Source of the DNA: Paenibacillus thalictri
GTDB lineage: Bacteria; Bacillota; Bacilli; Paenibacillales; NBRC-103111
Assembly (NCBI RefSeq): GCF_004307995.1
Contig: NZ_SIRE01000018.1
Span: forward strand, 1-64,000
Length of the DNA: 64,000 nucleotides
Direction of reading: 5' to 3'
Below the pieces are notes generated by a model that was given only the letters and a program-made list of their open reading frames with translations, did not search any database and was not told where the DNA came from. Of the stretch, positions 1-9,094 are shown piece after piece. How positions within the stretch are numbered: position 1 is the stretch's first letter; each line of letters starts with the position of its first letter. Made by a program: the position numbers and the translations under genes.

Positions 1-118
1 TAATGTAGTACCTGTCATCCCCAACCGAAATTTCAAACGTGAAAAACAAAGCAAAGCCAACCGATTTACACAAACAAAAAGACGCAACTTATAAAATAAG
101 CTTAACCTGACAACATTG

Positions 119-826
119 GGCGCTGCGCCCTGGACCCGCCATGCGTAGAGCGGCTGTGTGCCTCGGGCCCGCGCATTTGGTGTGCCTTATCTTCGCTTTC
201 GCTTGGTTTTGGCGCACCTGCGCTTTACTGCGGCGGGATGATGCGTGGTGCGGCTATGTGCCTCGGGCTCGCGCATTTGGTGCGCCTTACCTTCGCTTTC
301 GCTTGGTTTTGGCGCACCTGCGCTTTACTGCGGCGGGATGATGCGTGGTGCGGCGGCGTGCCTCGGGCTCGCGCATTTGGTACGCCTTACCTTCGCTTCG
401 CTTGGTTTTGGCGCACCTGCGCTTTACTGCGGCGGGATGATGCGTGGAGTAGCGGCGTGCCTCGGGCTCGCGCATTTGGTGCGCCTTACCTTCGCTTCGC
501 TTGGTTTTGGCGCACCTGCGCTTTACTGCGGCGGGATGATGCGTGGTGCGGCTATGTACCTCGGGCTCGCGCATTTGGTGTGCCTTACCTTCGCTTTCGC
601 TTGGTTTTGGCGCACCTGCGCTTTACTGCGGCGGGATGATGCGTGGTGCGGCGGTGTGCCTCGGGCTCGCGCATTTGGTGCGCCTTACTATGGCGGGATG
701 ATGCGTGGTGCGGCTATGTGCCTCGGGCTAGCGCATTTGGTGTGCCTTACCTTCGCTTTCGCTTGGTTTTGGCACACCTGCGCTTTACTGCGGCGTAATG
801 ATGCGTGGTGCGGCGGGGCGCACCAC
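119..826. repeat. Tandem array 1, about 7 GC-rich units of ~100 bp
   Basis: Units begin at about 141, 241, 341, 440, 539, 639, 701 and 801 (the last partial), each marked by ATGCGTGG or a close variant. The period is 99-100 bp except for one shortened 62-bp unit at 639-700. Each unit carries an inverted repeat, GGTGCGCC with GGCGCACC about 24 nt apart, and a second weaker pairing across the unit boundary (GCACC with GGTGC). A 22-bp leader at 119-140 just before the first unit also precedes the second array at 53069. All frames stay open through the GC-rich repeat, so the open frames of 66-225 residues here are probably not genes. Confidence 0.9.
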
Positions 827-871
827 AAAAAGGCGTCTGCAATCCGCTTTACAGCGGTTTTACAAGACGCC
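827..871 (-). terminator. Rho-independent terminator, minus strand
   Basis: The stem GGCGTCT/AGACGCC encloses a second stem CCGC/GCGG. Read on the minus strand it is followed by TTTTT and then TGTGG. It lies about 20 nt past the stop of the small minus-strand frame at 891-1115, which is the main reason to suspect a real transcript there. Confidence 0.6.
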
Positions 872-890
872 TCGCCGTCATTTTTACAAG

Positions 891-1115
891 TTACACTCTC
901 CGTAAACGTTCGAAAACGATGACGTTGCCTCTTAACGACACGATCCGGAAACCGTTGGATAACAGACAAGCTTCTGCCCTGCTCAGCCGTCCCCCCAGAA
1001 AAATTAAAGATCTGCACGGAAATGCGGTGCCAATGATCCGGAACGCACGGATGATCCGTACTCCCCTTACAAAACGAAATCTGATCGTTATGACATCGGT
1101 TCTAAATATCGCCAT
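891..1115 (-). CDS. Unrecognised small protein (74 aa), possible gene
   Basis: I do not recognise this protein. It is a short basic product rich in Arg, Ile, Val and Leu, with no clear membrane segment or motif. In favour of a gene: a GGGGTGAG ribosome binding site lies about 5 nt before the ATG, and a minus-strand terminator (827-871) follows the stop. Against: no family is recognised, and the overlapping plus-strand frame at 805-1200 is longer, although that frame lacks a ribosome binding site and runs out of the repeat array. It is isolated from the neighbouring operons. Confidence 0.35.
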   Translation of the reverse strand: MAIFRTDVITIRFRFVRGVRIIRAFRIIGTAFPCRSLIFLGGRLSRAEACLLSNGFRIVSLRGNVIVFERLRRV

Positions 1116-1428
1116 ATACTCACCCCGCTTTCTTACGAAGCTGTATTATTCAATGCGGGTGAACATGTCGGCGCAACTGCTAGTACCTCCCTCTCGATAA
1201 AAATCCGCTGACAAGCATAGACAAGCGTCCTGTGAAAGTCGCAGCCCCGCTCCTCGCTTTACCCGCTTTTGTCCTATGCAAAATGGGCTTGCTTTAGGCC
1301 AAGCTCACTGAATTCGGGTGAGATCGTACAAAAAAATGGACAAATTGCAGGCCATTGTCCATTTAGAAGCGTAGACGACTTGAATAGTGTATTAATGCGG
1401 GTCACATATAAGGAAGGGAGGAAAAGGC
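1116..1428. other. Intergenic region, no gene seen
   Basis: This is the divergent upstream region of the small minus-strand frame and the YheC/YheD-like gene. I see no convincing sigma-A promoter, tRNA or conserved RNA. The sequence CACATATAAGG just before the 1429 ribosome binding site could be part of a sporulation promoter, but no full consensus can be assigned. Confidence 0.4.
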
Positions 1429-2085
1429 GTGCGGAATGTCGCGAACAAATGGTCCAAATTCGCTGTCCTGATGCGTCACAGCGGGGTGGCAAAGCATATT
1501 CCGACCATGCGGGTGTTCAATCCAGCCAATTTGCAGTGGATGCTGCAGCGCTTCTCGTTTATTGTCGCCAAGCCGTTTGTCGGAACTGGAGGACATCGTG
1601 TCGTAAAAATTACGAAAGACGCGGGAGGTTATGTCGTCCAGTATTATGGCAGCAGAACCAAGGTGCATTCGCTCAGTCAATTAGCCGCCAAAATCAACCG
1701 GATACGTCAAGGCCGCAGATTTATGCTTCAACAAGGCATATCGCTGACGACGATTCACAGCCGGCCCCTGGATTACCGGGTCAAATTGGTGAAGGTGAAC
1801 CGAAAATGGGCAATTAGAGCCGTAGTCGGCCGTTTGGCCCGCCCCGGTTTGTTTGTAACCAACCTTTGCCAGGGAGGCACGATGCTGAAAGGAAGCAATG
1901 CCTTGCGTCAAACGTTCCCAAAATCGCTAGTTAAATCAAAAATCGCCACCATGTGCGGGGTGGCGCGGACATGCACCTTCTTGCTGGAATCGCATTACCC
2001 CGGAATCGGGGCGCTTGGCTACGACTTTGGCATCGACCGGCAAGGCCGGGTTTGGATATTAGAGGTTAATACAAGGCCGCATTAA
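1429..2085 (+). CDS. YheC/YheD family ATP-grasp protein, spore-coat associated type
   Basis: The 218-residue protein resembles the ATP-grasp YheC/YheD family, whose Bacillus members associate with the endospore coat. Visible family traits are the ATP-grasp-like stretch around residues 45-60 (FIVAKPFVGTGGHRVVKI), the middle segment DYRVKLVKVNRKWAIRAVVGR, and the C-terminal metal/ATP-binding end ALGYDFGIDRQGRVWILEVN. It is short compared with the 350-450 residues of full YheC or YheD, so it keeps mainly the ATP-grasp core and stops right after EVNTRPH. The start is GTG, chosen because GGAAGGGAGG lies 8-10 nt upstream. It is monocistronic on the plus strand and meets the minus-strand glycan operon tail to tail. 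The substrate is unknown. Confidence 0.8.
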   Translation: MRNVANKWSKFAVLMRHSGVAKHIPTMRVFNPANLQWMLQRFSFIVAKPFVGTGGHRVVKITKDAGGYVVQYYGSRTKVHSLSQLAAKINRIRQGRRFMLQQGISLTTIHSRPLDYRVKLVKVNRKWAIRAVVGRLARPGLFVTNLCQGGTMLKGSNALRQTFPKSLVKSKIATMCGVARTCTFLLESHYPGIGALGYDFGIDRQGRVWILEVNTRPH

Positions 2086-2251
2086 CTTCATAAATAAGGG
2101 AACATGTTTTACTATGTAATAGGGGAAAAGTACAAGGCTGCACCCGCCCACTGAAAGATGATGCTCGGAATGTGCAGGTATGAGACGAAATTTGACTTTT
2201 CCCCTGCTCTTCTCCACCCGACAATCTGTTGACTTCACTTGCGTTTGCAGC

Positions 2252-2299
2252 ATAATAAAATAAAGGGCCTGACCGAAGCTTTCTTCGGACGGACCCTTC
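2252..2299 (-). terminator. Terminator of the 2322-12155 operon
   Basis: On the minus strand an AAGGGTCCGTCCGAAG/CTTCGGTCAGGCCCTT stem with an AAAG loop is followed by TTTATTTTATTA. It starts about 20 nt after the stop of the glycoside hydrolase gene. Confidence 0.9.
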
Positions 2300-2321
2300 A
2301 TTATTACGGAACTCTCTTATA

Positions 2322-4739
2322 TTATTGATCCTGCCGGATCACCCATACCTCGGAAACGTTCAGACGCTTAAATCCGCTCATTCGTTTCCATTTCAAAACG
2401 AGCGTTCCGTCCGTTATCGCTTCGCGGGGAATTTTCGAGACAATTTGCGTACATTGTCCTTGCTTCACGGCAACATTCTCGTGAACGGCCATGCCGCCTG
2501 CCGTAAGTGTCACTTCGTAATCGCGATTTAATTCGCTGGCCGTATCGCCTACATAAGTCACTTTGACGCAATACGATGAAGACGGGTCCAGATGATCGTA
2601 CTTCAACACCAGCGGCGTATCGGCCAACGTATTGGCGTGACGCACCGACGCCAAAGGCGGAATGTTGTCCAGCGGGCGCACATGATCTTTTTGCAGCAAA
2701 TAAATGCCATGAGCCATTCGGGGGGATTCCAGATACCCCGGGTCTTCCGCCCAGCCCTTGCCCGGATCCACGCGCTGCCATCCCTGATACGAGCCCAAAT
2801 TGTCATAGAAACCCCCGGGACCCGGGTTCGTCCGGTTGACAAGCTGGTCAATCGCGACAAGACGGTCCGATTCCTGCGCCATTTCCTTAATTTCAGCGCA
2901 TTGCGAAGTTAACCATAACGCATCGTTGAGCGGAAAATCAATTGCATCCATAAACGCTCCACGGCCTAATGCGATTGCTTGATGTTTCACAACGGACAGT
3001 TGTTCGCCGATGTTCTTGAACAACTCGTCGGCCAGCTCCCAGCAGCGTGTCCGGTAATGCGGCGATACAGGCTGAGAAGTCGATTTCCGCAAAATGCTTT
3101 CCATCCGCTCGATCGCCTGCAAAGCGCCGATAGACGGTGCACTCCGCAGTACATCCATCGCTTCGCTCTCCAGCTCCGTTTCGTAAATCAGCCGTCTGCG
3201 GATATAAGCATCATAATAAGCGCGCAGCAGCCCCATCTGGAACCTGTAACTATTCAGCACTTCAGGCGGCGCGGACTGCTCCATCCGCTGCCATTGGCGC
3301 AGCGTATCGTCGACGCCGGCATTCGCCAGCAGCGGCCCCTCCCAGTTTCTTTCCAGCGCCATCAATCCCTGCGCCACGCCTTCCGCGTAATCGGCGCCGA
3401 CAAACAGCCGGGCAAAATCGCGCAAAGTTTCGATGACCGGTATGCTCGAATCCCAATCCTGGTCGCTCCAAACAAATTTATTGACGTCATCGTTTATGCC
3501 TTCGGAATAAGAGATATTGCCGGAGGCATAACCCTCAAGTAAATTATGAATGTACTTCTCCGCCACCGGGCGAGGATTGATGCTTTCCCGGCCTAATGTA
3601 AGGGCATAAGCAAGATCCCAATTTTGCACCGGATACTGGCAGTGGAAGTTATGTGTGATGTCCTCATAGCGGCGGATCGGATATCGGTCCGGCACTCGCT
3701 TGCGCAGTTCGGGCAACGTGATGTCGACATGGGGGCCAAATACTACCCCGCCGAGCCATTCAGGCTCTTTGGCAATTTCGGTAAGAAACCCTTCGAGCCA
3801 TTTTTGCTGCTCATAACCCATAAACTGCGGCGACAGCCAGATACGCGCCTGCGGATGGTGCTTCTGCAGCAGCTGCGACACCTGCTCGGACCATTCAAAC
3901 AGCAGCTCGGGATTTAAATCTCCCGGATCGCTGCCGGGAATAAAGACGGCATGAATATGAGGCACCTTGCTAAAAATCTCTTCCCGCTCCGCGATTTCCG
4001 CACGAACCGTTTCCGGATCCTCGTAATTTTCCGCCATATTCGGGTACCACACCCAAGTATCAAGCCCGTAGGAATGGATCGTTTCCGACAATCGGATCAT
4101 CATTTCCAGCGGATCGACCTTCATCAGCGGACCGGTCGCGTCGTCGTCCGTGCGCGGCGGCATAACTTCGATGCTGTTGGCTCCAAATAAAGCAAGCTCG
4201 CGAATATACTGATCGAACTGCTCGGGACTCCAAGCGTCGTATGCATTCGTTTTTGGGCGGTAACCAAGCTGATGTCCCCGGATCGGCTGGCGCGGCGTGC
4301 TTGAAATCGCCGTATTGGCGTCAAGCCGGATCGATCCCCGCGTTAAGCGGGCATTCCGCAGAAACTTGCCGATGCCGTACAACATCCCCCTGTCATCGGC
4401 GCCGACAATCAGTACCGCGGCGCTTGTTCCCTGCTGGGCCAGCAGATGGTAGCCTTCTTGGCCTGGAGCCGCAAGCTGCTGCAGCGCCGCCGCAGTGTCC
4501 GTTTGCTGCAGCAATTCCTGCAAAGATGCTTCCGTTCCGGCCACAATCACAGGTTCGTTTCCTTCCGGCCATGTATGAACGACAGGCAACGTAATACCCG
4601 TCCTTTTCTCCACTTCTTCGACCAGCACCTGCGATGCTTTGGCCGCCGGTCCCTCTGTGCCTTCAGGAATAAGCAATACGGCGTTAGCCAGCTCCAATGC
4701 AGCTGCCTGAGTGGCAGTCGCTCCTTGATTGTCTCCCAT
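2322..4739 (-). CDS. Large glycoside hydrolase with GH20b/alpha-glucuronidase-like N-terminus
   Basis: The 805-residue protein has no signal peptide, so it is probably cytoplasmic. Residues ~10-150 look like the zincin-like GH20b/GH67 N-terminal domain that precedes hexosaminidase or alpha-glucuronidase barrels. From about residue 150 (RGHQLGYRPKTNAYDAW) a TIM-barrel-like catalytic region follows with family-like stretches NSIEVMPPRTDDD, DTWVWYPNM and HAVFIPGSDPGDL. The C-terminal ~130 residues look like a beta-sandwich. The exact GH family cannot be fixed by eye; GH20, GH67, GH84 and GH115 relatives share this layout, and the acid/base is not assigned. It is the last gene of the AraC/ABC importer operon, 15 nt after the aldolase, with GGGAGGG before the ATG. 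Confidence 0.75.
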   Translation of the reverse strand: MGDNQGATATQAAALELANAVLLIPEGTEGPAAKASQVLVEEVEKRTGITLPVVHTWPEGNEPVIVAGTEASLQELLQQTDTAAALQQLAAPGQEGYHLLAQQGTSAAVLIVGADDRGMLYGIGKFLRNARLTRGSIRLDANTAISSTPRQPIRGHQLGYRPKTNAYDAWSPEQFDQYIRELALFGANSIEVMPPRTDDDATGPLMKVDPLEMMIRLSETIHSYGLDTWVWYPNMAENYEDPETVRAEIAEREEIFSKVPHIHAVFIPGSDPGDLNPELLFEWSEQVSQLLQKHHPQARIWLSPQFMGYEQQKWLEGFLTEIAKEPEWLGGVVFGPHVDITLPELRKRVPDRYPIRRYEDITHNFHCQYPVQNWDLAYALTLGRESINPRPVAEKYIHNLLEGYASGNISYSEGINDDVNKFVWSDQDWDSSIPVIETLRDFARLFVGADYAEGVAQGLMALERNWEGPLLANAGVDDTLRQWQRMEQSAPPEVLNSYRFQMGLLRAYYDAYIRRRLIYETELESEAMDVLRSAPSIGALQAIERMESILRKSTSQPVSPHYRTRCWELADELFKNIGEQLSVVKHQAIALGRGAFMDAIDFPLNDALWLTSQCAEIKEMAQESDRLVAIDQLVNRTNPGPGGFYDNLGSYQGWQRVDPGKGWAEDPGYLESPRMAHGIYLLQKDHVRPLDNIPPLASVRHANTLADTPLVLKYDHLDPSSSYCVKVTYVGDTASELNRDYEVTLTAGGMAVHENVAVKQGQCTQIVSKIPREAITDGTLVLKWKRMSGFKRLNVSEVWVIRQDQ

Positions 4740-4754
4740 GATTAAACCCTCCCG

Positions 4755-5567
4755 TTAAATATGAATCCGGTTGCCGGCATCTTCCGTCCGGTCGCCCAGA
4801 CCTTCCTTGATCTCTTTTAACTCCCGGGACATATTCGCGACAAATGCGGTCATATCCGATGCGTGAATAATAAAGTTAAGCCCCAGCTTACCCCAGGCGA
4901 TTTCTTGATCGACGCCGAAAAAGTAATGGATACCCGCAGCCACGCCCGCAGCTCTAGCCTTGACGATAATCGTCTCGATCGCCTCCACGAATATCGGGTG
5001 ACGGTACTGTTCCGGAACGCCCAAGCTGCAGGACAAATCGTGCGGCCCAATCAGCACCGCATCCAGCCCGGGAACGGCGAGAATGTCATCCAGCGCATCC
5101 AGCGCCGGTTTGCTTTCGATATTGACAATCAGCAGGTTGCCGCTGTTATAGTCCTTCAAATATTCCGCCAGCTCCGGTTCCGGAGCTTCGCTGCCATTGA
5201 TGATGCCTTGCAGCTTGCGTCCTTTAAGCGGTCTCATCTTGACCGCGCCGCGCAGCGCCTGCACCTGCTCCACCGTCTCCACGTAAGGAGCGACAACACC
5301 GGCTGCGCCGGCATCCATCGCAATGCTTGCCTGGTTAGGATCGGGGTAAGGGATTCGCACGATCGGCGCCATGTTCAAGGCCCCGTATGTCCTGCACATC
5401 CACGACAATTGATCGCGGTCCATCGACATATGCTCTGTGTCCAGAAACACGAAATCGAGATTCAGCTTGCTCACTTCCGCCGGCCAGCGGGGCGAAGTCG
5501 AGATGATTAACGTCCCGTAAGCCCTGCCGCCATCCTTTAAATGCGCCGATAATTCCTTGCCGTTCAT
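4755..5567 (-). CDS. HpcH/HpaI aldolase/citrate lyase family protein
   Basis: The 270-residue TIM-barrel protein of the HpcH/HpaI (2-dehydro-3-deoxy-glucarate aldolase-like) family is expected to cleave 2-keto-3-deoxy acids to pyruvate plus an aldehyde using a divalent metal. Visible motifs are FVFLDTEHMSMD near residue 40 (the Glu-His of the active site), the substrate-contact Arg in APIVRIPYP, a metal-ligand Glu in VNIESKPALD and the conserved GPHDLS. The start is the ATG at 5567 with AAGGAGCG upstream; the frame stays open another 50 codons upstream without a ribosome binding site. In this operon it could complete breakdown of a uronic or ulosonic acid released by the neighbouring hydrolase; that link is inference. 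Confidence 0.88.
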   Translation of the reverse strand: MNGKELSAHLKDGGRAYGTLIISTSPRWPAEVSKLNLDFVFLDTEHMSMDRDQLSWMCRTYGALNMAPIVRIPYPDPNQASIAMDAGAAGVVAPYVETVEQVQALRGAVKMRPLKGRKLQGIINGSEAPEPELAEYLKDYNSGNLLIVNIESKPALDALDDILAVPGLDAVLIGPHDLSCSLGVPEQYRHPIFVEAIETIIVKARAAGVAAGIHYFFGVDQEIAWGKLGLNFIIHASDMTAFVANMSRELKEIKEGLGDRTEDAGNRIHI

Positions 5568-5650
5568 GGCTTCGCTCCTTTGATATATATTAAACGAATG
5601 TTGTGGCAGCCCGTTCCATCCCGAAAGGAGCTGCCTTGCCGATCTTGGTG

Positions 5651-5693
5651 TTGAATTCCTTTTATCAAATGGCTTTCGGTTGCAGGAATTCAA
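5651..5693. repeat. Intercistronic inverted repeat
   Basis: TTGAATTCCT at 5651 and AGGAATTCAA at 5684 form a perfect 10-bp stem with a 23-nt loop in the 217-bp gap between the YhcH-like gene and the aldolase gene. There is no T-run in either direction, so a processing or stability hairpin is more likely than a terminator. No other gene is seen in this gap. Confidence 0.6.
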
Positions 5694-5784
5694 AGCCAAC
5701 ACTCGCCGGCAAGACAATCTCCATTCTCCATTTCACTCTGATCTTTCTTGCATTTCTTGGTATCTTGAAATCCTCACGTTCAAC

Positions 5785-6237
5785 TCATTTGATCTTCACC
5801 TTAAACACCGCTTTGCGAATCTGCTGGGACGAACCGGCCGCAAGACACGGCATATGCGCATCGCCGGGGAAAAAGATAGTAAAACATCCGGCCCGAACGT
5901 CGAGAAAGTCCCCTTCGCCCGTCAGCACCTTGTAATCTTTTTCTTCCAGATGGTCTTCGGTTACCGTCATCCGTCCCGTTTGCGCCACACCCATCCGCTC
6001 GGTTCCCTCAAGCATAACCTGGATATCGATATATCGGCGGTGCGCCTCCCAGAAGCCCTGCTCCAGCGGCCGGGTCGGATAACTTTGCAGCAGCAGGAAC
6101 AACTCGTCTCCTTCGATTTCATATTTGCCCGGCTTCATCGTATCGAGCGGTTGCTCCTGCAAATATTGAAAAGCTGCGGCAAATTTCTCGTGAAGGGCAA
6201 CATACAACTCCGCGTTGTCTACATGATCGTAAATCAA
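5785..6237 (-). CDS. YhcH/YjgK/YiaL (EbgC/NanQ-like) sugar-metabolism protein
   Basis: The 150-residue single cupin-like domain belongs to the YhcH/YjgK/YiaL family, whose members include EbgC of evolved beta-galactosidase and the sialic-acid anomerase-like NanQ. Family signatures seen are EAHRRYIDIQVMLEGTERMG in the middle and the C-terminal GCFTIFFPGDAHMPCLA, with His and Glu residues likely to bind a metal. The start is TTG, with GAGGTAAGC about 9 nt upstream; no ATG is available near it. It lies 23 nt downstream of the substrate-binding protein gene. A role as anomerase or accessory factor for the imported sugar is inferred from the family. Confidence 0.87.
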   Translation of the reverse strand: MIYDHVDNAELYVALHEKFAAAFQYLQEQPLDTMKPGKYEIEGDELFLLLQSYPTRPLEQGFWEAHRRYIDIQVMLEGTERMGVAQTGRMTVTEDHLEEKDYKVLTGEGDFLDVRAGCFTIFFPGDAHMPCLAAGSSQQIRKAVFKVKIK

Positions 6238-6260
6238 AATCGGCTTACCTCGCTTTATGT

Positions 6261-7895
6261 TTACTTTTTCAATCTGGCATTAGCGTCATTGTAGATCTTT
6301 TCGATATCGAGCGCGCCCTTGGACACCAGTTGCTTGGCGTAGTCGTCATATTCACTGAGCGGTCTTGTGCCCATAATGAATTTATCCATTTCCTGCTGGA
6401 CGGACGTATCGACCTGTGTTTTCAGCTGCTTCAGCTTATCCATTTCTTCTTTCGTAAACGGCGGGTCGAGCGGATTTTGGAAATAACCTTTGTCCTGATC
6501 CATCAGCTTGCTCCATTTGTCCAGCTCCGGCGGCGAAATCGCCACAAGCGGCCGTTCATCGACATAGGTGGCGAAAGCCAGCAAGCCGGTACCGAGTGCA
6601 GATTGCATTGCGTGGAACGGGTCTTTTTTGTCCAAGTACGTTTTCAGAACGCTGTCTAGCACAACCGGATTACCGCCTTCCATCTTGTAATGCTCGCCTT
6701 CGATGCCGAGATTGGTGGCAAGCACACCCTCGTCGCTGTACATCCAGTCCATGAATTTGATGGCCGCTTTCGGATCTTTCACCTTCGAGCTGATGGAATA
6801 CAGATGCCACCAGTCTTTCGGATACTCGTAGTTTCTTGTTTGGCCCTTCGAATTTTTCATAATCCGGATTTGCTCGAACTTGGCCTGCGGCTCTTTGGCT
6901 TGAAGCGCTTTCGTAAAGGTCAGCGCATACGTGTTGTTGTCGTAATAAAACAGTGATTTGCCCGAGCTCAGCTTCTCCTGCCATGTCTGCTGCGTGTTGA
7001 CCGCGTAGTCCGGATCAAGCAACTTCTCGCTGTACAGCTTATTCAAATAAGCGAGCACCGGCTTGAAATCCGCGGCATGCGCAGGCCCGTATTGATATTT
7101 GCCGCCCTCCACATCAGGATCGAAGTAAGTCGGGTAACCCGAACCCAGCGTAAACGCCATATATGGCAAAAAGTTGGCAATTCCATTGCGGAACGTAAGC
7201 GGATACGTATCGGGGTACGCCTCCTTAAACTTTTTCAGCACCTGGTACAGCTCGTCGAAACTGGTCGGCGCCTGCAGGTTCAGCTTCTTCATAATGTCCT
7301 CGCGGATCAGCGGCAGCTGCCCATAACGTACCTTCCATTTACCCATGACCGGAAAGCCGTATAACTTGCCGTCGACCATCAGCTTTTTGATTTCCGGATT
7401 CTGATCCATCACCTTTTTGAAATTGGGGGTCAGATCAGGATAATCGGTCACGGCCAGAAACATGCCAGCCTTAGCCATCGGCGACGCGTCCAGCAAATTG
7501 TTTTTCGGAATGCGGACGACGTCCGGGATGTTGTTGGTGGCGAGCATCGTCTGCAGCTTTTCCGAATAGTTCGTGTCCGGCGTCGGCTGAAGTTCGATTT
7601 TCATATTCGTCTTGTTAAAAATTTCCTTAATCGCCGGCGAATCAGCGACAATCGGCTGGGACGCGCCATCCGGCAGCATGACCTTCAGCGTCATCGGCGA
7701 ATCAAACAGCTTGCCGCTTTTCGCCGCGCCTGCCGCGCCGTCGGCAGGTTTAGGCGCCGCGGCCTGCTGCCCGGCAGCGTCCGGCTTCTTGTCGGTTTGC
7801 GATGCGCTCGGCGTGCTGCTGCAGCCAAGTAATGCCGCCGATGTCAATGCAAAGCTGGACACGATAGAAATGACCTGTTTCTTTTTGTTTGCCAT
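6261..7895 (-). CDS. Sugar ABC transporter substrate-binding lipoprotein (LipO type)
   Basis: The 544-residue extracellular solute-binding protein starts with MANKKKQVISIVSSFAL and a lipobox ending in LLGC near residue 25, followed by a Ser/Pro/Ala-rich linker, so it should be a membrane-anchored lipoprotein. The length and the partner genes match the large LplA/LipO-type binding proteins of Paenibacillus that serve LplB/LplC permeases for complex carbohydrates. A ribosome binding site AAGGGG lies before the ATG. It is separated from the permease genes by a large palindromic element (7922-8146), which may set its expression apart from the upstream cistrons. No ATPase gene exists in the locus, so a shared MsmX-type ATPase is expected. 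Confidence 0.92.
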   Translation of the reverse strand: MANKKKQVISIVSSFALTSAALLGCSSTPSASQTDKKPDAAGQQAAAPKPADGAAGAAKSGKLFDSPMTLKVMLPDGASQPIVADSPAIKEIFNKTNMKIELQPTPDTNYSEKLQTMLATNNIPDVVRIPKNNLLDASPMAKAGMFLAVTDYPDLTPNFKKVMDQNPEIKKLMVDGKLYGFPVMGKWKVRYGQLPLIREDIMKKLNLQAPTSFDELYQVLKKFKEAYPDTYPLTFRNGIANFLPYMAFTLGSGYPTYFDPDVEGGKYQYGPAHAADFKPVLAYLNKLYSEKLLDPDYAVNTQQTWQEKLSSGKSLFYYDNNTYALTFTKALQAKEPQAKFEQIRIMKNSKGQTRNYEYPKDWWHLYSISSKVKDPKAAIKFMDWMYSDEGVLATNLGIEGEHYKMEGGNPVVLDSVLKTYLDKKDPFHAMQSALGTGLLAFATYVDERPLVAISPPELDKWSKLMDQDKGYFQNPLDPPFTKEEMDKLKQLKTQVDTSVQQEMDKFIMGTRPLSEYDDYAKQLVSKGALDIEKIYNDANARLKK

Positions 7896-7921
7896 ACTTT
7901 TCGCCCCTTACTTTTATTTTT

Positions 7922-8146
7922 GAGTTTGTGTGGTGTGGCCTTTGTCTGTGTGAACATTTATTCATTAGGGTTGTGGAGGGTAAGGGAATTGCTGCAGAAA
8001 GTTTACGTCCGCTTTGAAAACCGAGTTTTTACCGTAAGGTAAATTTAAAAAAACACGGTTTTCACTGGCGGTGGAGCAGCAATCCCTTTCCCGGAACAGC
8101 CCATGAATGAATAAATGTTCACTGTCCTTCCACACCGCTCAAACTC
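7922..8146. repeat. Large palindromic element, copy 1
   Basis: This imperfect palindrome of about 225 bp lies between the permease and binding-protein genes. The outer arms pair at GAGTTTG..GGTGTGG (7922) with CCACACC..CAAACTC (8130), then at GTGAACATTTATTCAT (7950) with its complement at 8107-8122. The core has a GGGAATTGCTGC/GCAGCAATCCC stem, an asymmetric inner segment with GTTTACGTCCGC, and a GAAAACCG/CGGTTTTC stem. The core closely matches the copy at 21001-21210, with paired changes in the stem. There is no T-run, so it is not an ordinary terminator. Confidence 0.88.
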
Positions 8147-8154
8147 CCCTTCCT

Positions 8155-9078
8155 CTACCCTTTAAGGGCCCCCACCATAACACCCTTAACAAAATACTTC
8201 TGCACAAACGGATAAACAAGTAAAATCGGCAAAATCGTGATGATGATAACGGCATATTTGATGTTTTCCGCGCTGACCAGCACCCCGATCTCCGAGCCGC
8301 TTGCGGCCATGCTTTGGTTGCCCATCTGCCCGGCCACGACGATTTTGCGCATAATGATCTGCACCGGGAACAACTTCTGATCGTTCAAATAAATCATCGA
8401 CGGGAAAAAGCTGTTCCAATGCCACACGGCGTAAAACATCGTCATTGTCGCCAGCACCGGTACGGACAACGGCAGCACAATACGCAGGAAAATCACCAGA
8501 TCGTTAGCGCCGTCCATCAGCGCCGATTCGTGAATTTCGCCCGGAATTCCGGCAAAAAAGGTGCGCATCATAATCATGTACCAAACATTAATCGCCGGAG
8601 GGAGCAGGATCGCCCACATCGAATCAAGCAGCCCCAAGTTGTTGACGACGAGATAACTCGGGATCATCCCCCCGTGGAAAAACATCGTCAGCACGATCAA
8701 TACGGTAAACACGGTTTTGCCCTGCAGTTTCCGCGTCAACGGGTAAGCGCAAAGCGCCGTCAACGCAACGTTGATCAGCGTTCCAAGCGTCGTGTACAAG
8801 AAGGTGTTCCCGTAAGAACGAATGATCGCCGGGTCCTCCAATATCGTTTTGTATGCCTCCAGGTTGAACCCGGACGGGAAAAACCGCACATCCCCGCGAG
8901 ACACAAGCAGCCCGTCGCTAACCGAAATGATCGCCATGTAATAAATCGGATACAACGTTACGATAACAAGCAGCAGCAGCAGCGCGTAATTCAGACTGTC
9001 GAACAGCAGCGAGCCGAAGCCTCTGCTTTTTCTTTTGGCGCGTACCGCCGTTAAAACCTCCACACTTGATCTTTCCAC
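8155..9078 (-). CDS. Carbohydrate ABC transporter permease, LplC/YtcP type
   Basis: The 307-residue inner-membrane permease has about six hydrophobic segments, beginning with LNYALLLLLVIVTLYPIYYMAI near residue 30. The cytoplasmic EAA loop is seen as IHESALMDGANDLVIFLRIVLP around residue 200, and the C-terminus VQKYFVKGVMVGALKG is typical of LplC. It forms a heterodimeric channel with the LplB-type permease encoded just upstream (16-nt gap). The start is probably GTG, with a weak GAGAG site; no better start is seen. Confidence 0.93.
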   Translation of the reverse strand: MERSSVEVLTAVRAKRKSRGFGSLLFDSLNYALLLLLVIVTLYPIYYMAIISVSDGLLVSRGDVRFFPSGFNLEAYKTILEDPAIIRSYGNTFLYTTLGTLINVALTALCAYPLTRKLQGKTVFTVLIVLTMFFHGGMIPSYLVVNNLGLLDSMWAILLPPAINVWYMIMMRTFFAGIPGEIHESALMDGANDLVIFLRIVLPLSVPVLATMTMFYAVWHWNSFFPSMIYLNDQKLFPVQIIMRKIVVAGQMGNQSMAASGSEIGVLVSAENIKYAVIIITILPILLVYPFVQKYFVKGVMVGALKG

Positions 9079-9094
9079 AGAGCCACTCTCATTT

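Noticed and set aside
119..826. CRISPR array
   Set aside because: The whole ~100-bp unit repeats, so there are no unique spacers, and no cas genes are present.
141..922. Open reading frames of 66-225 residues through array 1 on both strands
   Set aside because: They arise from a GC-rich repeat with few stop codons in any frame. The period is not a multiple of three, so frames shift from unit to unit, and no ribosome binding site precedes them.
805..1200. Plus-strand 131-residue frame
   Set aside because: It begins inside the tandem array, has no ribosome binding site, and lies opposite a minus-strand frame that has both a site and a terminator.
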